DNA of 39,089 nt from an uncultured Kiritimatiellota bacterium (GTDB lineage: Bacteria; Verrucomicrobiota; Kiritimatiellia; RFP12; DVOR01): assembly GCA_944389565.1 (NCBI GenBank), contig CALXMV010000021.1, positions 1 through 39,089 of the forward strand, given 5' to 3'. The position numbers and the translations under genes are program-made. The first letter of the stretch is position 1. Every line of letters starts with the position of its first letter. Below the pieces are notes generated by a model. It was not told the origin of the DNA. It did not search any database and saw only the letters and a program-made list of their open reading frames with translations. This document shows, in pieces, positions 16,000 through 23,174 of the stretch.

Positions 16000-16773
16000 A
16001 TGGACAAGAGACCGCGCAGGAAAGAGGGCTGGATTTACGGGCGGCGCCCGGTGCTTGAGACGCTCCGGGCGGGGCGGCGTGAGTTTTTCGAGCTGGTGGT
16101 GCCGGCCGGGCCGGCGACGGACGAGGTGGAGGAGATGGTGGCCCTAGGGCGGGGGCTGCGCATCCCCGTGCGGGCGGCCCAGCGCGGCGAGTGCGACCGC
16201 CTGCTCGGCCAGATCAACCATCAGTGCTGCGCCGTGCGCGTGGGCGGCTACCCCTACGTGGGGCTGGAGGACGTCTGCGCGGCGGCGGAGGCCGACCCCG
16301 AGGCCACGGTGCTGATCCTCGACCACCTGGAGGACCCGCAGAACGTGGGCTCGCTCCTGCGCACGGCCGAGGCGTGCGGGGTCTGCGGGGTGATCCTGCC
16401 GGAGGACCGCGGGGCGTTGGTCACGCCGGCGGTGGTGCGCGCCTCGGCGGGCGCCTCGGAGCACCTGCGCATCGCCCACGTGGTGAACCTCGTCCAGGCG
16501 ATGGGGGAGCTGAAGAAGCGCGACGTGTGGCTGACGGGGCTGGACCTGGCCGAAGGCGCGCGCCCCTACACGGCGATCGACTTCCGGGAGCGGTGCGGCA
16601 TCGTGGTGGGCAACGAGGGCTCCGGCCTCGGCCACCTGGTGGGGCGCACGTGCGACTTCATCGGCTGGATCCCCATGGCCGGGCGCGTGGCCTCGCTGAA
16701 CGCGGCGGTCGCCGGGGCGGTGGCCCTCTTCGAGGCCGCCCGCCAAAAGAACGCCGGGAAAAAACAGGCATGA
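16000..16773 (+). CDS. rlmB: TrmH/SpoU-family rRNA 2'-O-methyltransferase (RlmB-type)
   Basis: A 257-residue SPOUT-knot enzyme; RlmB methylates the ribose of G2251 in 23S rRNA. The N-terminal substrate-binding domain begins with GWIYGRRPVLETLRAG, the usual RlmB opening. The methyltransferase motifs are LDHLEDPQNVGSLLRTAEACG (motif 1 Asn), IVVGNEGSGLGHLV (motif 2) and IPMAGRVASLNAAVAGAVALFEA (motif 3). I chose the ATG at 16000 because the family homology starts there and a -10 box lies 7 nt upstream. A start at 15916 would add 28 arginine-rich residues and cross the promoter. It opens a seven-gene operon. Confidence 0.93.
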   Translation: MDKRPRRKEGWIYGRRPVLETLRAGRREFFELVVPAGPATDEVEEMVALGRGLRIPVRAAQRGECDRLLGQINHQCCAVRVGGYPYVGLEDVCAAAEADPEATVLILDHLEDPQNVGSLLRTAEACGVCGVILPEDRGALVTPAVVRASAGASEHLRIAHVVNLVQAMGELKKRDVWLTGLDLAEGARPYTAIDFRERCGIVVGNEGSGLGHLVGRTCDFIGWIPMAGRVASLNAAVAGAVALFEAARQKNAGKKQA

Positions 16774-16783
16774 GGAGCGGCAC

Positions 16784-17458
16784 ATGAGTCTGCGGCAATT
16801 GCATCTCTTGGTGGTCAACGGCATCACGTTCATCCGCGTGCCCTTCATCATGGTCTTCCTCGTCCTGGCACTGATCCACGGCTGGGAGGTGCAGCGCTTC
16901 AACCTCAAGGAGGAGGTGACCACCCACCCCGGCGACGCCCTCGCCTGGGTCGCGCTCGTCTTCCTGGCGCTCTCGGCGCTCACCGACCTCTTCGACGGCG
17001 CGCTCGCGCGCAAATGGAAGGTCGTCACCAAGTTCGGCGCGATGTGCGACCCGCTGATGGACAAGGTCTTCTACCTCGTCGTCTTCCCCACGCTCCTCTG
17101 GCTCCTGCCCATCGGCAAGGCCCCCGAGCGCTGGCACGCGCTCTTCATGGTGGTGCTCACGGTGCTCTACCTCCTGCGCGACCAGTGGGTGACCTTCCTG
17201 CGCTCGGTCGGCACGCTCTACGGCGCGGACTGCGCGGCCTCGATGCTCGGCAAGGTGCGCACGGCGATGACCTTCCCCCTCTGCGCCTTCATCTACTTCT
17301 ACATCATGATCTACGAGTACCCGCCCGAGACCATGACGTGGTTCCGCTGGCTGATCTACGCCGGCGAGGCCTTCGCCATCCTCCTCAACTTCTGGTCGCT
17401 CGGCGTCTACACGCGCACCTACCTGCCCTACATCAAGCGGAGCGTCTCCGAGAAATGA
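16784..17458 (+). CDS. pgsA: CDP-alcohol phosphatidyltransferase, PgsA-like
   Basis: A 224-residue inner-membrane enzyme, probably making phosphatidylglycerophosphate from CDP-diacylglycerol and glycerol 3-phosphate. The family signature D-x2-DG-x2-AR-x8-G-x3-D-x3-D is complete: Asp68, Asp71-Gly72, Ala75-Arg76, Gly85, Asp89, Asp93. There are about five or six hydrophobic helices. GAGGAG at 16772-16777 sets the start, and the stop overlaps the next ATG (ATGA at 17455-17458). Other alcohols (for example inositol phosphate) cannot be excluded from the motif alone. Confidence 0.88.
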   Translation: MSLRQLHLLVVNGITFIRVPFIMVFLVLALIHGWEVQRFNLKEEVTTHPGDALAWVALVFLALSALTDLFDGALARKWKVVTKFGAMCDPLMDKVFYLVVFPTLLWLLPIGKAPERWHALFMVVLTVLYLLRDQWVTFLRSVGTLYGADCAASMLGKVRTAMTFPLCAFIYFYIMIYEYPPETMTWFRWLIYAGEAFAILLNFWSLGVYTRTYLPYIKRSVSEK

Positions 17459-18900
17459 CCCGTGCCCTGGCCGACAGCGCGGTGCTCGTGGCCGCCTACG
17501 TGGCGGCCTTCCTGCTCCGCTTCGACTTCGCCGAGCCTCGGTGGGGCTGGGGCGCGGTGCTGTGCGGCCTCGCGCCGGCCTTCGCGCTGGGCTGGGCGGG
17601 GCTGCTGCTCTTCCGCTGCCAGCGCCTGAGCCCCCGGGCGATCTCCCTGCGCAACCTGCCGCGCTTCCTCTACGCGGCGGCCTTCACCGTGCTCTGCCAG
17701 CTGGCCCTGCGCTACGTGCTCTTCCCCGAGGACGGCCACATCTGCCTGCGCCCGACGGCCGGCGTGGCCATCATCGCCGGCATCCTGGAGATCGCCGGCC
17801 TGCTGGCCCTGCGTTACGTCCGCCGCATCCAGCTGCGCCCCATCGAGGTGGCCGACCTCCTGGGCCGCGGCGAGAACGAGGTCGGCACCCCCGCCGTCCG
17901 CGAGGGCTTCCGCGGCAAGACGGTGCTCATCACCGGCGCCGGCGGCTCGATCGGCGGCGAGCTCGCCCGCCAGGTGCTCTCGGCCGGCCCGCGGCGCCTC
18001 ATCCTGGACGACCTCTCGGAGGCGGCGCTCTACCGCATCCACCTGGAACTCTCCGAGCGCGAGCCGGGCGCCGACCTGGCGCCGGTGGTGGCCGACTGCG
18101 GCGACCGCGACCTCATGCGCGAGCTCCTCGCCCGCGAACGCCCCGACTTCGTGCTCCACGCCGCCGCCTACAAGCACGTGCCCATGATGGAGGCCAACCC
18201 CTGCGAGGCCCTGCGCAACAACGCCCTGGGCACCCGCACCCTGGCCGAGGAGGCCAAGGCCGCCGGGGTGGGCACCTTCGTGCTGATCTCGACGGACAAG
18301 GCCATCCGCCCGATCTCCGCGATGGGCGTCTCCAAACGCCTGGCCGAGATCTTCGTGCGCGACCTCGCCGGCGGCGACACGCGCTTCTGCGCGGTGCGCT
18401 TCGGCAACGTGCTCGGCTCCTCGGGCTCCGTGGTGCCGCGCTTCCGCGAGCAGATCGCCCGCGGCGGCCCCGTCACCGTCACCGACCCGCGCATGGAGCG
18501 CTATTTCATGACCATCGCCGAGGCCAGCGGGCTCGTCCTCCAGGCCGCCACCTTCGCCAAGGGCGGCGAGATCTTCGTGCTCGACATGGGCAAGCCCATG
18601 ACCATCCAGGCCTTGGCCGAGACGATGATCCGCCTCTCCGGCCTGCGCCCGGGCAAGGACATCCCCATCATCCACACCGGCGCACGCCCCGGCGAGAAGC
18701 TCACCGAGGAGCTCGGCCTCGCCGCCGCCCACGCCACGCGCACCGAGCACGCGCGGATCTTCGTGGGCCGCATCCCGCAATGGCCGCCCGAGGCCGTCGC
18801 CGCGCTCCTCGAAACCTGCCGGACCCTTTCGCGGAAAGGCCTCGCCCTCACGGTCGCGGACCTCCGCCGACTCCTCGCAAACGAAGGAACCCACGCATGA
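17455..18900 (+). CDS. WbpM/CapD-family UDP-sugar 4,6-dehydratase with short membrane part
   Basis: A 481-residue membrane-anchored short-chain dehydrogenase. Family members convert UDP-GlcNAc to a 4-keto-6-deoxy sugar for glycans. The first 145 residues hold about four hydrophobic helices. The NAD-binding motif ITGAGGSIGGELARQ is near residue 160, followed by AAAYKHVPMME and STDKAIRPISAMGVSKRLAE, in which Met replaces the classic SDR Tyr as usual in this family. RFGNVLGSSGSVVPRF and HTGARPGEKLTEEL are also typical. Full-length WbpM proteins are near 600-670 residues and carry an extra nucleotide-binding domain between membrane part and catalytic part; that domain is missing. The neighbours supply no glycosyltransferases, so the glycan is unknown. 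Confidence 0.9.
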   Translation: MTRALADSAVLVAAYVAAFLLRFDFAEPRWGWGAVLCGLAPAFALGWAGLLLFRCQRLSPRAISLRNLPRFLYAAAFTVLCQLALRYVLFPEDGHICLRPTAGVAIIAGILEIAGLLALRYVRRIQLRPIEVADLLGRGENEVGTPAVREGFRGKTVLITGAGGSIGGELARQVLSAGPRRLILDDLSEAALYRIHLELSEREPGADLAPVVADCGDRDLMRELLARERPDFVLHAAAYKHVPMMEANPCEALRNNALGTRTLAEEAKAAGVGTFVLISTDKAIRPISAMGVSKRLAEIFVRDLAGGDTRFCAVRFGNVLGSSGSVVPRFREQIARGGPVTVTDPRMERYFMTIAEASGLVLQAATFAKGGEIFVLDMGKPMTIQALAETMIRLSGLRPGKDIPIIHTGARPGEKLTEELGLAAAHATRTEHARIFVGRIPQWPPEAVAALLETCRTLSRKGLALTVADLRRLLANEGTHA

Positions 18901-19976
18901 AGTCCTACAACATCGCCGTCGTCCCCGGTGACGGCACCGGCCCCGAAGTCATCGCCGAGGGCCTCAAGGTCCTCAACGCCGCCGAGCGCAGGTTCGGCTT
19001 CACCCTCGCCACCACCGCCTACGACGTCGGCGCCGGGCGCTACCTCGCCACCGGCGAGACCCTCCCCGACAGCGTGCTCGAGGAGTTCCGCGGGCACGAC
19101 GCGATGTTCCTCGGCGCCATCGGCGACCCGCGCGTCACCTCCGGCATCCTCGAGAAGGGCATCCTCCTGAAGCTGCGCTTCGCCCTCGACCAATACATCA
19201 ACCTCCGCCCCATCCGCCTCTACCCCGGCGTCGACAGCCCCCTCAAGGGCAAAGGCCCCAAGGACATCGATTACTGCGTGGTGCGCGAGAACTCCGGCGG
19301 CCTCTACACCGGCATGGGCGGCATCTCCCGCCCCGACAGCGACGACGCCGTCGCCACCCAGGTCATGACCTACACCCACGAGCAGGTCGAGCGCTGCATC
19401 CGCTACGCCTTCGAGTACGCCCGCAAATACGGCAAAAAGGCCCGCGGCGTCGGCGAGAAAAACACCCTCGCCATGGTCGGCAAGTCCAACGTCCTCACCT
19501 ACGTCTACCAACTCTGGAACCGCGTCTTCGCCGAGGTCGGCGAGGAGTACCCCGACGTCGAGCGCCAATACTTCCACGTCGACGCCACCACCCTCTACAT
19601 GGTCGCCTCCCCCGAGATGTTCGACGTGATCGTCACCGAGAACATGTTCGGCGACATCATCACCGACCTGGCGGCCATCACCCAAGGCGGCCTGGGCGTC
19701 AGCTCCGGCGCCAACATCAACCCCCACGGCGTCTCCATGTTCGAGCCCATCGGCGGCACCGCCCCCATGTGGACCGGCAAGCACGCCATCAACCCCATCG
19801 CCGCCATCGGCGCCGGCGCCATGATGCTCGAGCACCTCGGCGAGACCCAGGCCGCCCAGGCCATCACCCGCGCCATCGCCTCCGTCACCCCCAAGATGAA
19901 AAGCCAGCTCGCCAACGAGATGGGCTACACCACCGAGCAGGTCGGCGACATGATCGCCGCCGCCGTCGCGGAGTGA
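18897..19976 (+). CDS. leuB: isopropylmalate/isocitrate dehydrogenase family enzyme, LeuB-type
   Basis: A 359-residue NAD(P)-dependent beta-hydroxyacid oxidative decarboxylase. The pattern fits the long-recognised LeuB/tartrate dehydrogenase branch: VVPGDGTGPEVIAEG, LGAIGDPRVTSGILEKGILLKLRFALDQYINLRP, RENSGGLYTGMGG, VGKSNVL, and ENMFGDIITDLAA with metal-binding Asp residues. The NAD-binding loop reads EPIGGTAPMWTGKHAINPIAA, where LeuB normally has EPIHGSAPDIAGK; His to Gly there makes the substrate and cofactor uncertain. AAGGA at 18884-18888 precedes the ATG, which overlaps the previous stop. No other leucine gene is in the window, so the role as LeuB is from family only. Confidence 0.78.
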   Translation: MKSYNIAVVPGDGTGPEVIAEGLKVLNAAERRFGFTLATTAYDVGAGRYLATGETLPDSVLEEFRGHDAMFLGAIGDPRVTSGILEKGILLKLRFALDQYINLRPIRLYPGVDSPLKGKGPKDIDYCVVRENSGGLYTGMGGISRPDSDDAVATQVMTYTHEQVERCIRYAFEYARKYGKKARGVGEKNTLAMVGKSNVLTYVYQLWNRVFAEVGEEYPDVERQYFHVDATTLYMVASPEMFDVIVTENMFGDIITDLAAITQGGLGVSSGANINPHGVSMFEPIGGTAPMWTGKHAINPIAAIGAGAMMLEHLGETQAAQAITRAIASVTPKMKSQLANEMGYTTEQVGDMIAAAVAE

Positions 19977-19982
19977 CGCGCC

Positions 19983-20834
19983 ATGGACGCGCTCCGCGAC
20001 ACCCTCGCGGCCTACGCGGCCGCCGCCGAGGGCGCCCTCCGCGACGCCCTCGCCCCCGACCGCGCCGACGCCGCCATCCCCGGCCTGGCCGACTTCGACG
20101 CCGCCCTCCGGCACGCCATCCTCGCCGGCGGCAAGCGCGTCCGCCCCTGCCTCACCCTCCTCGCCGCACGCGCCTTCGGCCTCGACGACCCCACCGCCGA
20201 CCCCGACGCCCGCGCCGCCGCCGCCGCCATCGAGCTCCTCCACGGCTACACCCTCGTCCACGACGACCTCCCCGCGATGGACGACGACACCCTCCGCCGC
20301 GGCCAGCCCACCGTCTGGGCCAAGTTCGGCGAGGCCACCGCCATCCTCGCCGGCGACGGCCTCCAAGCCCTCGCCTTCGCCCGGCTCGCCCCCACCCGCG
20401 CCGCGCCGCGCCTCACCGCCATCCTCGCCCAGGCCGCCATCGACGTCGTGCGCGGGCAGGTCGCCGACCTCGCCGCCGCCGCCCACCCCGACCGGACCGA
20501 CGCCGCCCACCAGGCCTACGTCTACGCCAACAAGACCGGCGCCCTCTTCCGCGCCGCCGCCGCCCTCGGCGCCGCCGCCGCAGGCGCGGGCGAGGCGGAC
20601 GTCCGGGCCGCCGGCGCCTTCGGCATGGCCCTCGGCATCCTCTTCCAGGCCACCGACGACCTCCTCGACGCCGAGCAGGACCGCGCCGCCGGCCATCCCG
20701 CCGGCACGCCCCCCGCCGCCGCGCTCGACGCCCACGCCGCCGCCTGCGGCCAAGCCCTCGCCGCCTTCCCCCCGGGCCCCGCCACCGACCTCCTCCGCGC
20801 CCTCGTCGCGCACGTCAGAACCCGCCGGGCCTGA
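19983..20834 (+). CDS. ispA: short-chain polyprenyl diphosphate synthase (IspA-like)
   Basis: A 283-residue trans-prenyltransferase making farnesyl or geranylgeranyl diphosphate. GGKRVRP, the first aspartate-rich motif DDLPAMDDD with the following RRGQPTVW, KTGALF and the second aspartate-rich motif FQATDDLLDAEQD are present. After the second motif the usual G-x-D-x3-G-K-x-T-Y-P region is absent and replaced by an alanine/proline-rich tail (HPAGTPPAAALDAHAAAC), so the Lys that helps bind diphosphate there is missing. The enzyme may still work, but the active-site lid is altered. It sits 6 nt after the dehydrogenase gene. Confidence 0.88.
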   Translation: MDALRDTLAAYAAAAEGALRDALAPDRADAAIPGLADFDAALRHAILAGGKRVRPCLTLLAARAFGLDDPTADPDARAAAAAIELLHGYTLVHDDLPAMDDDTLRRGQPTVWAKFGEATAILAGDGLQALAFARLAPTRAAPRLTAILAQAAIDVVRGQVADLAAAAHPDRTDAAHQAYVYANKTGALFRAAAALGAAAAGAGEADVRAAGAFGMALGILFQATDDLLDAEQDRAAGHPAGTPPAAALDAHAAACGQALAAFPPGPATDLLRALVAHVRTRRA

Positions 20835-20836
20835 CC

Positions 20837-22216
20837 ATGCGCCCCACCGCCCTGCTCGCCCTCCTCGCCCTCGCCGCGCCCCTCCCCGCCGCGGCGACGA
20901 CGCTCGACCTCTCCCAGCCCTCCGCCCCCCGCGACCTCCAAGGCGGCGGCGACCTCACCCTCACCACCGGCGGCACGGCCGCCAAGGGCGCGCCCCTCTC
21001 CCTCACCCTCTCCCCCGCCGCCCCCACCACCCTCCGCTTCCGTGACTTCGACTACACGGCGACGACCACCGCCATCGCGACAGCCGCCATGCGCGTGACC
21101 GGGGAGGGGACGCTCCGCCTCATCGCGGAGGAGGGCGCCAACCGCCTCGCCGCCTCCAAGGGCGACGGCTGGCAATGCGCCCTCTTCCTCGGCGACCCGG
21201 CCACGCTCGTCTTCGACGGCGCGGAGGATGCCTCGCTGACCCTGGCCGGCCACCCCGCGCCGCGGATCGCCGTGCGCGCACCCGTCCAGGCCGCGACCGC
21301 CGCCAGCCTGCGCGTGCGCTCCGGGCGCCTGCGCCTGGAGGCCGGGCTCGGCGACGTGGCAAGCCAGGCGACGCTCTTCATCGCCCCCGCCACCGAGCAC
21401 GTCCGGGTCACGCTGGAAGGCGGAAGCCTCGAATGCCACATCCGCCCCGCGGGCGAGACGCGGCTGGCGGCCGGGGACGCCTACGCCCCGCCCCTCTCCC
21501 CCTTCGCCGTGGCGGAGACAAGCAGGGGCGCCTTCACGCAGACGGGCGGGACGCTGGTCTTCGGCGGCTCCGCGCTCCCCGCCGCCCCCACCACCCTCTT
21601 CGCGCAAAACTACCGTTACCCCGACCGTTGCGTCGGGCAGGCGCGGCAAGGCGTGGAGGGCGGCGTCTTCGATGGGTGGCGCGCCTTCTCCCTGCCCGGC
21701 CTGGAGGGGCAGACCCTTGGCGCGGCCTGCCTGACGGACGCGCCCGACGCCCCCCTCACCGTCGGCGCGGACGGCCGGCTCTGGGTCGCCGCCGCGCAGG
21801 GCGTGGCCCTGCGTTACGCCGCGGGCGAGGCCCCCGCCGCGCGGGAACGCGCCGCCGCGCAGGTCTTTGGCCTCTGGCGCATGACGGACGCGGGGCTCGC
21901 CGTGGCCGATCACGCCTTCGGCGTCGCCGGGCTCGGGGTGGGGGCGGACGGCCTGACGCTCACGGCCTCGCTGCGCATCGCCGACGACACGGCGGGGATC
22001 GGCGCGACCCGCACGGCGCGCCTCCGGATCCTCCGCGCCCAAGGCGACGCGGCGGGGGAGGTCGTCTTCCCCGCATCGGGCGAGGGCGCGGGGGAGGTCA
22101 CCCTCACGCGCGGCGCGGACGGGTCGTGGCGCTCGGCGCCGATCCCCGTGGGCGGGCCGCCGGCCGGCGCGGGCCCCATGGCCTACGCCGTCGAGGCGCA
22201 CGCCGCCGAACCCTGA
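20837..22216 (+). CDS. secreted protein of unknown function, beta-rich
   Basis: A 459-residue protein I do not recognise. It has a signal peptide (ALLALLALAAPLPAAATT), then long stretches of alternating Thr/Leu/Val/Gly residues typical of beta-sandwich or beta-helix proteins. The region around residues 245-310 has aromatic residues (LFAQNYRYPDRC, GVFDGWRAFSLPG) that could form a carbohydrate-binding surface. Only three Cys residues are seen after the signal. It lies 2 nt after the prenyl synthase and 13 nt before thiD, so it is cotranscribed with housekeeping genes in spite of its secreted nature. Confidence 0.8.
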   Translation: MRPTALLALLALAAPLPAAATTLDLSQPSAPRDLQGGGDLTLTTGGTAAKGAPLSLTLSPAAPTTLRFRDFDYTATTTAIATAAMRVTGEGTLRLIAEEGANRLAASKGDGWQCALFLGDPATLVFDGAEDASLTLAGHPAPRIAVRAPVQAATAASLRVRSGRLRLEAGLGDVASQATLFIAPATEHVRVTLEGGSLECHIRPAGETRLAAGDAYAPPLSPFAVAETSRGAFTQTGGTLVFGGSALPAAPTTLFAQNYRYPDRCVGQARQGVEGGVFDGWRAFSLPGLEGQTLGAACLTDAPDAPLTVGADGRLWVAAAQGVALRYAAGEAPAARERAAAQVFGLWRMTDAGLAVADHAFGVAGLGVGADGLTLTASLRIADDTAGIGATRTARLRILRAQGDAAGEVVFPASGEGAGEVTLTRGADGSWRSAPIPVGGPPAGAGPMAYAVEAHAAEP

Positions 22217-22229
22217 GGAGCGACCACGC

Positions 22230-23084
22230 ATGGAAACGCCCCCCACCGCCGCGCCGAACGTGCCCGTGGCCCTCACCGTCGCCGGGAGCGACAGCGGCGG
22301 CGGCGCCGGCGTGCAGGCCGACCTCCGCGCCTTCCGCGACTTCGGCGTGCACGGGTGCTCGGCCCTCACCGCCCTCACCGCGCAGAACCCCTTCCGCGTC
22401 GGGGCCATCCTCCCCGCGACGCCCGACTTCCTGCGCGCCCAGATCGACTGCGTCGCCGAGGCCTTCGACGTCCGCGCCGCGAAGACGGGGATGCTGCACG
22501 ACGCCGCCCTGGCCGCCGTCGTCGCCGAGGCCATGCCGCGCCTCCCCCGCGCCAAGTGGGTCGTCGACCCGGTGATGGTCGCCACCAGCGGCGCGCGGCT
22601 CTTGGACGACGCGGCCGTCGGCACGCTCGTCGGGCGCGTCTTCCCCCACGCCGCGCTGATCACCCCCAACCTGCCCGAGACCGAGGCGTTGCTCCGCTTC
22701 CTGGGGCACGGCCCCGGGCGCCCGCCCCGCGAGGCCGCGCGCGCCCTGGCCGAGGCGCTGGGCGTGCCGGTCTTGGTCAAGGGCGGCCACGGCGCGGACG
22801 CGGCCGTCTCCGAGGACTGGCTGGCACGGCCCGGGGAGGCGCCGCTCTGCCTGCGCGCGCCGCGCCTGCCGCACCCGCTCACCACCCACGGCACGGGCTG
22901 CGCGCTGAGCGCCGCCATCGCCGCGAACCTGGCCCTGGGGCGCGACCTGCCCGACGCGCTCGTCGCCGCGCGGGTCTACCTGCTCAACCTGCTGGCCGCC
23001 GCCCGCCCCGCCGGGCGCGCCGCCGTCTACGCCGCGCCCGAGGCGCGTTTCTCCGCCGCGGACGTCGCGGTCGCGCGGGGCTGA
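22230..23084 (+). CDS. thiD: hydroxymethylpyrimidine/phosphomethylpyrimidine kinase
   Basis: A 284-residue ribokinase-fold enzyme of thiamine synthesis that phosphorylates HMP and HMP-phosphate. VAGSDSGGGAGVQADLRAF at the N-terminus, the Gln/Asn region TALTAQNP, KTGML, DPVMVATSGARLL, TPNLPETEALL and the anion-hole motif HGTGCALSAAIAANLALG are standard. GAGGAG at 22215-22220 sets the ATG. It is the last gene of the operon. No other thi gene and no TPP riboswitch is visible nearby. Confidence 0.95.
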   Translation: METPPTAAPNVPVALTVAGSDSGGGAGVQADLRAFRDFGVHGCSALTALTAQNPFRVGAILPATPDFLRAQIDCVAEAFDVRAAKTGMLHDAALAAVVAEAMPRLPRAKWVVDPVMVATSGARLLDDAAVGTLVGRVFPHAALITPNLPETEALLRFLGHGPGRPPREAARALAEALGVPVLVKGGHGADAAVSEDWLARPGEAPLCLRAPRLPHPLTTHGTGCALSAAIAANLALGRDLPDALVAARVYLLNLLAAARPAGRAAVYAAPEARFSAADVAVARG

Positions 23085-23124
23085 GACCGGCAGGACGCAC
23101 CCGCCCGCGCGGGGCCCGCGCCCC

Positions 23125-23153
23125 TTGCGCCCCCGCGCCGGACGTGCTTTACT
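23125..23153 (+). promoter_or_regulatory. promoter of the phosphoesterase/PQQ gene
   Basis: TTGCGC at 23125-23130 and TTTACT at 23148-23153 are 17 nt apart, with TGC at 23145-23147 extending the -10. The same TTGCGC box at the same spacing serves the tRNA promoter at 38957-38985. Confidence 0.65.
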
Positions 23154-23174
23154 GGGGGCGAAAGGTTTGCCCCC
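23154..23174 (+). promoter_or_regulatory. short hairpin abutting the start codon
   Basis: GGGGGC at 23154-23159 is perfectly complementary to GCCCCC at 23169-23174, which touches the ATG at 23175. The only purine-rich candidate ribosome binding site (AAAGG) is inside the loop. Translation of the next gene could depend on opening this stem. It lies immediately after the -10 box, so part of the first arm may not be transcribed. Confidence 0.4.

Noticed and set aside
22217..22229. A TPP riboswitch before thiD
   Set aside because: Only 13 nt separate thiD from the upstream gene, and no THI-box sequence is present.
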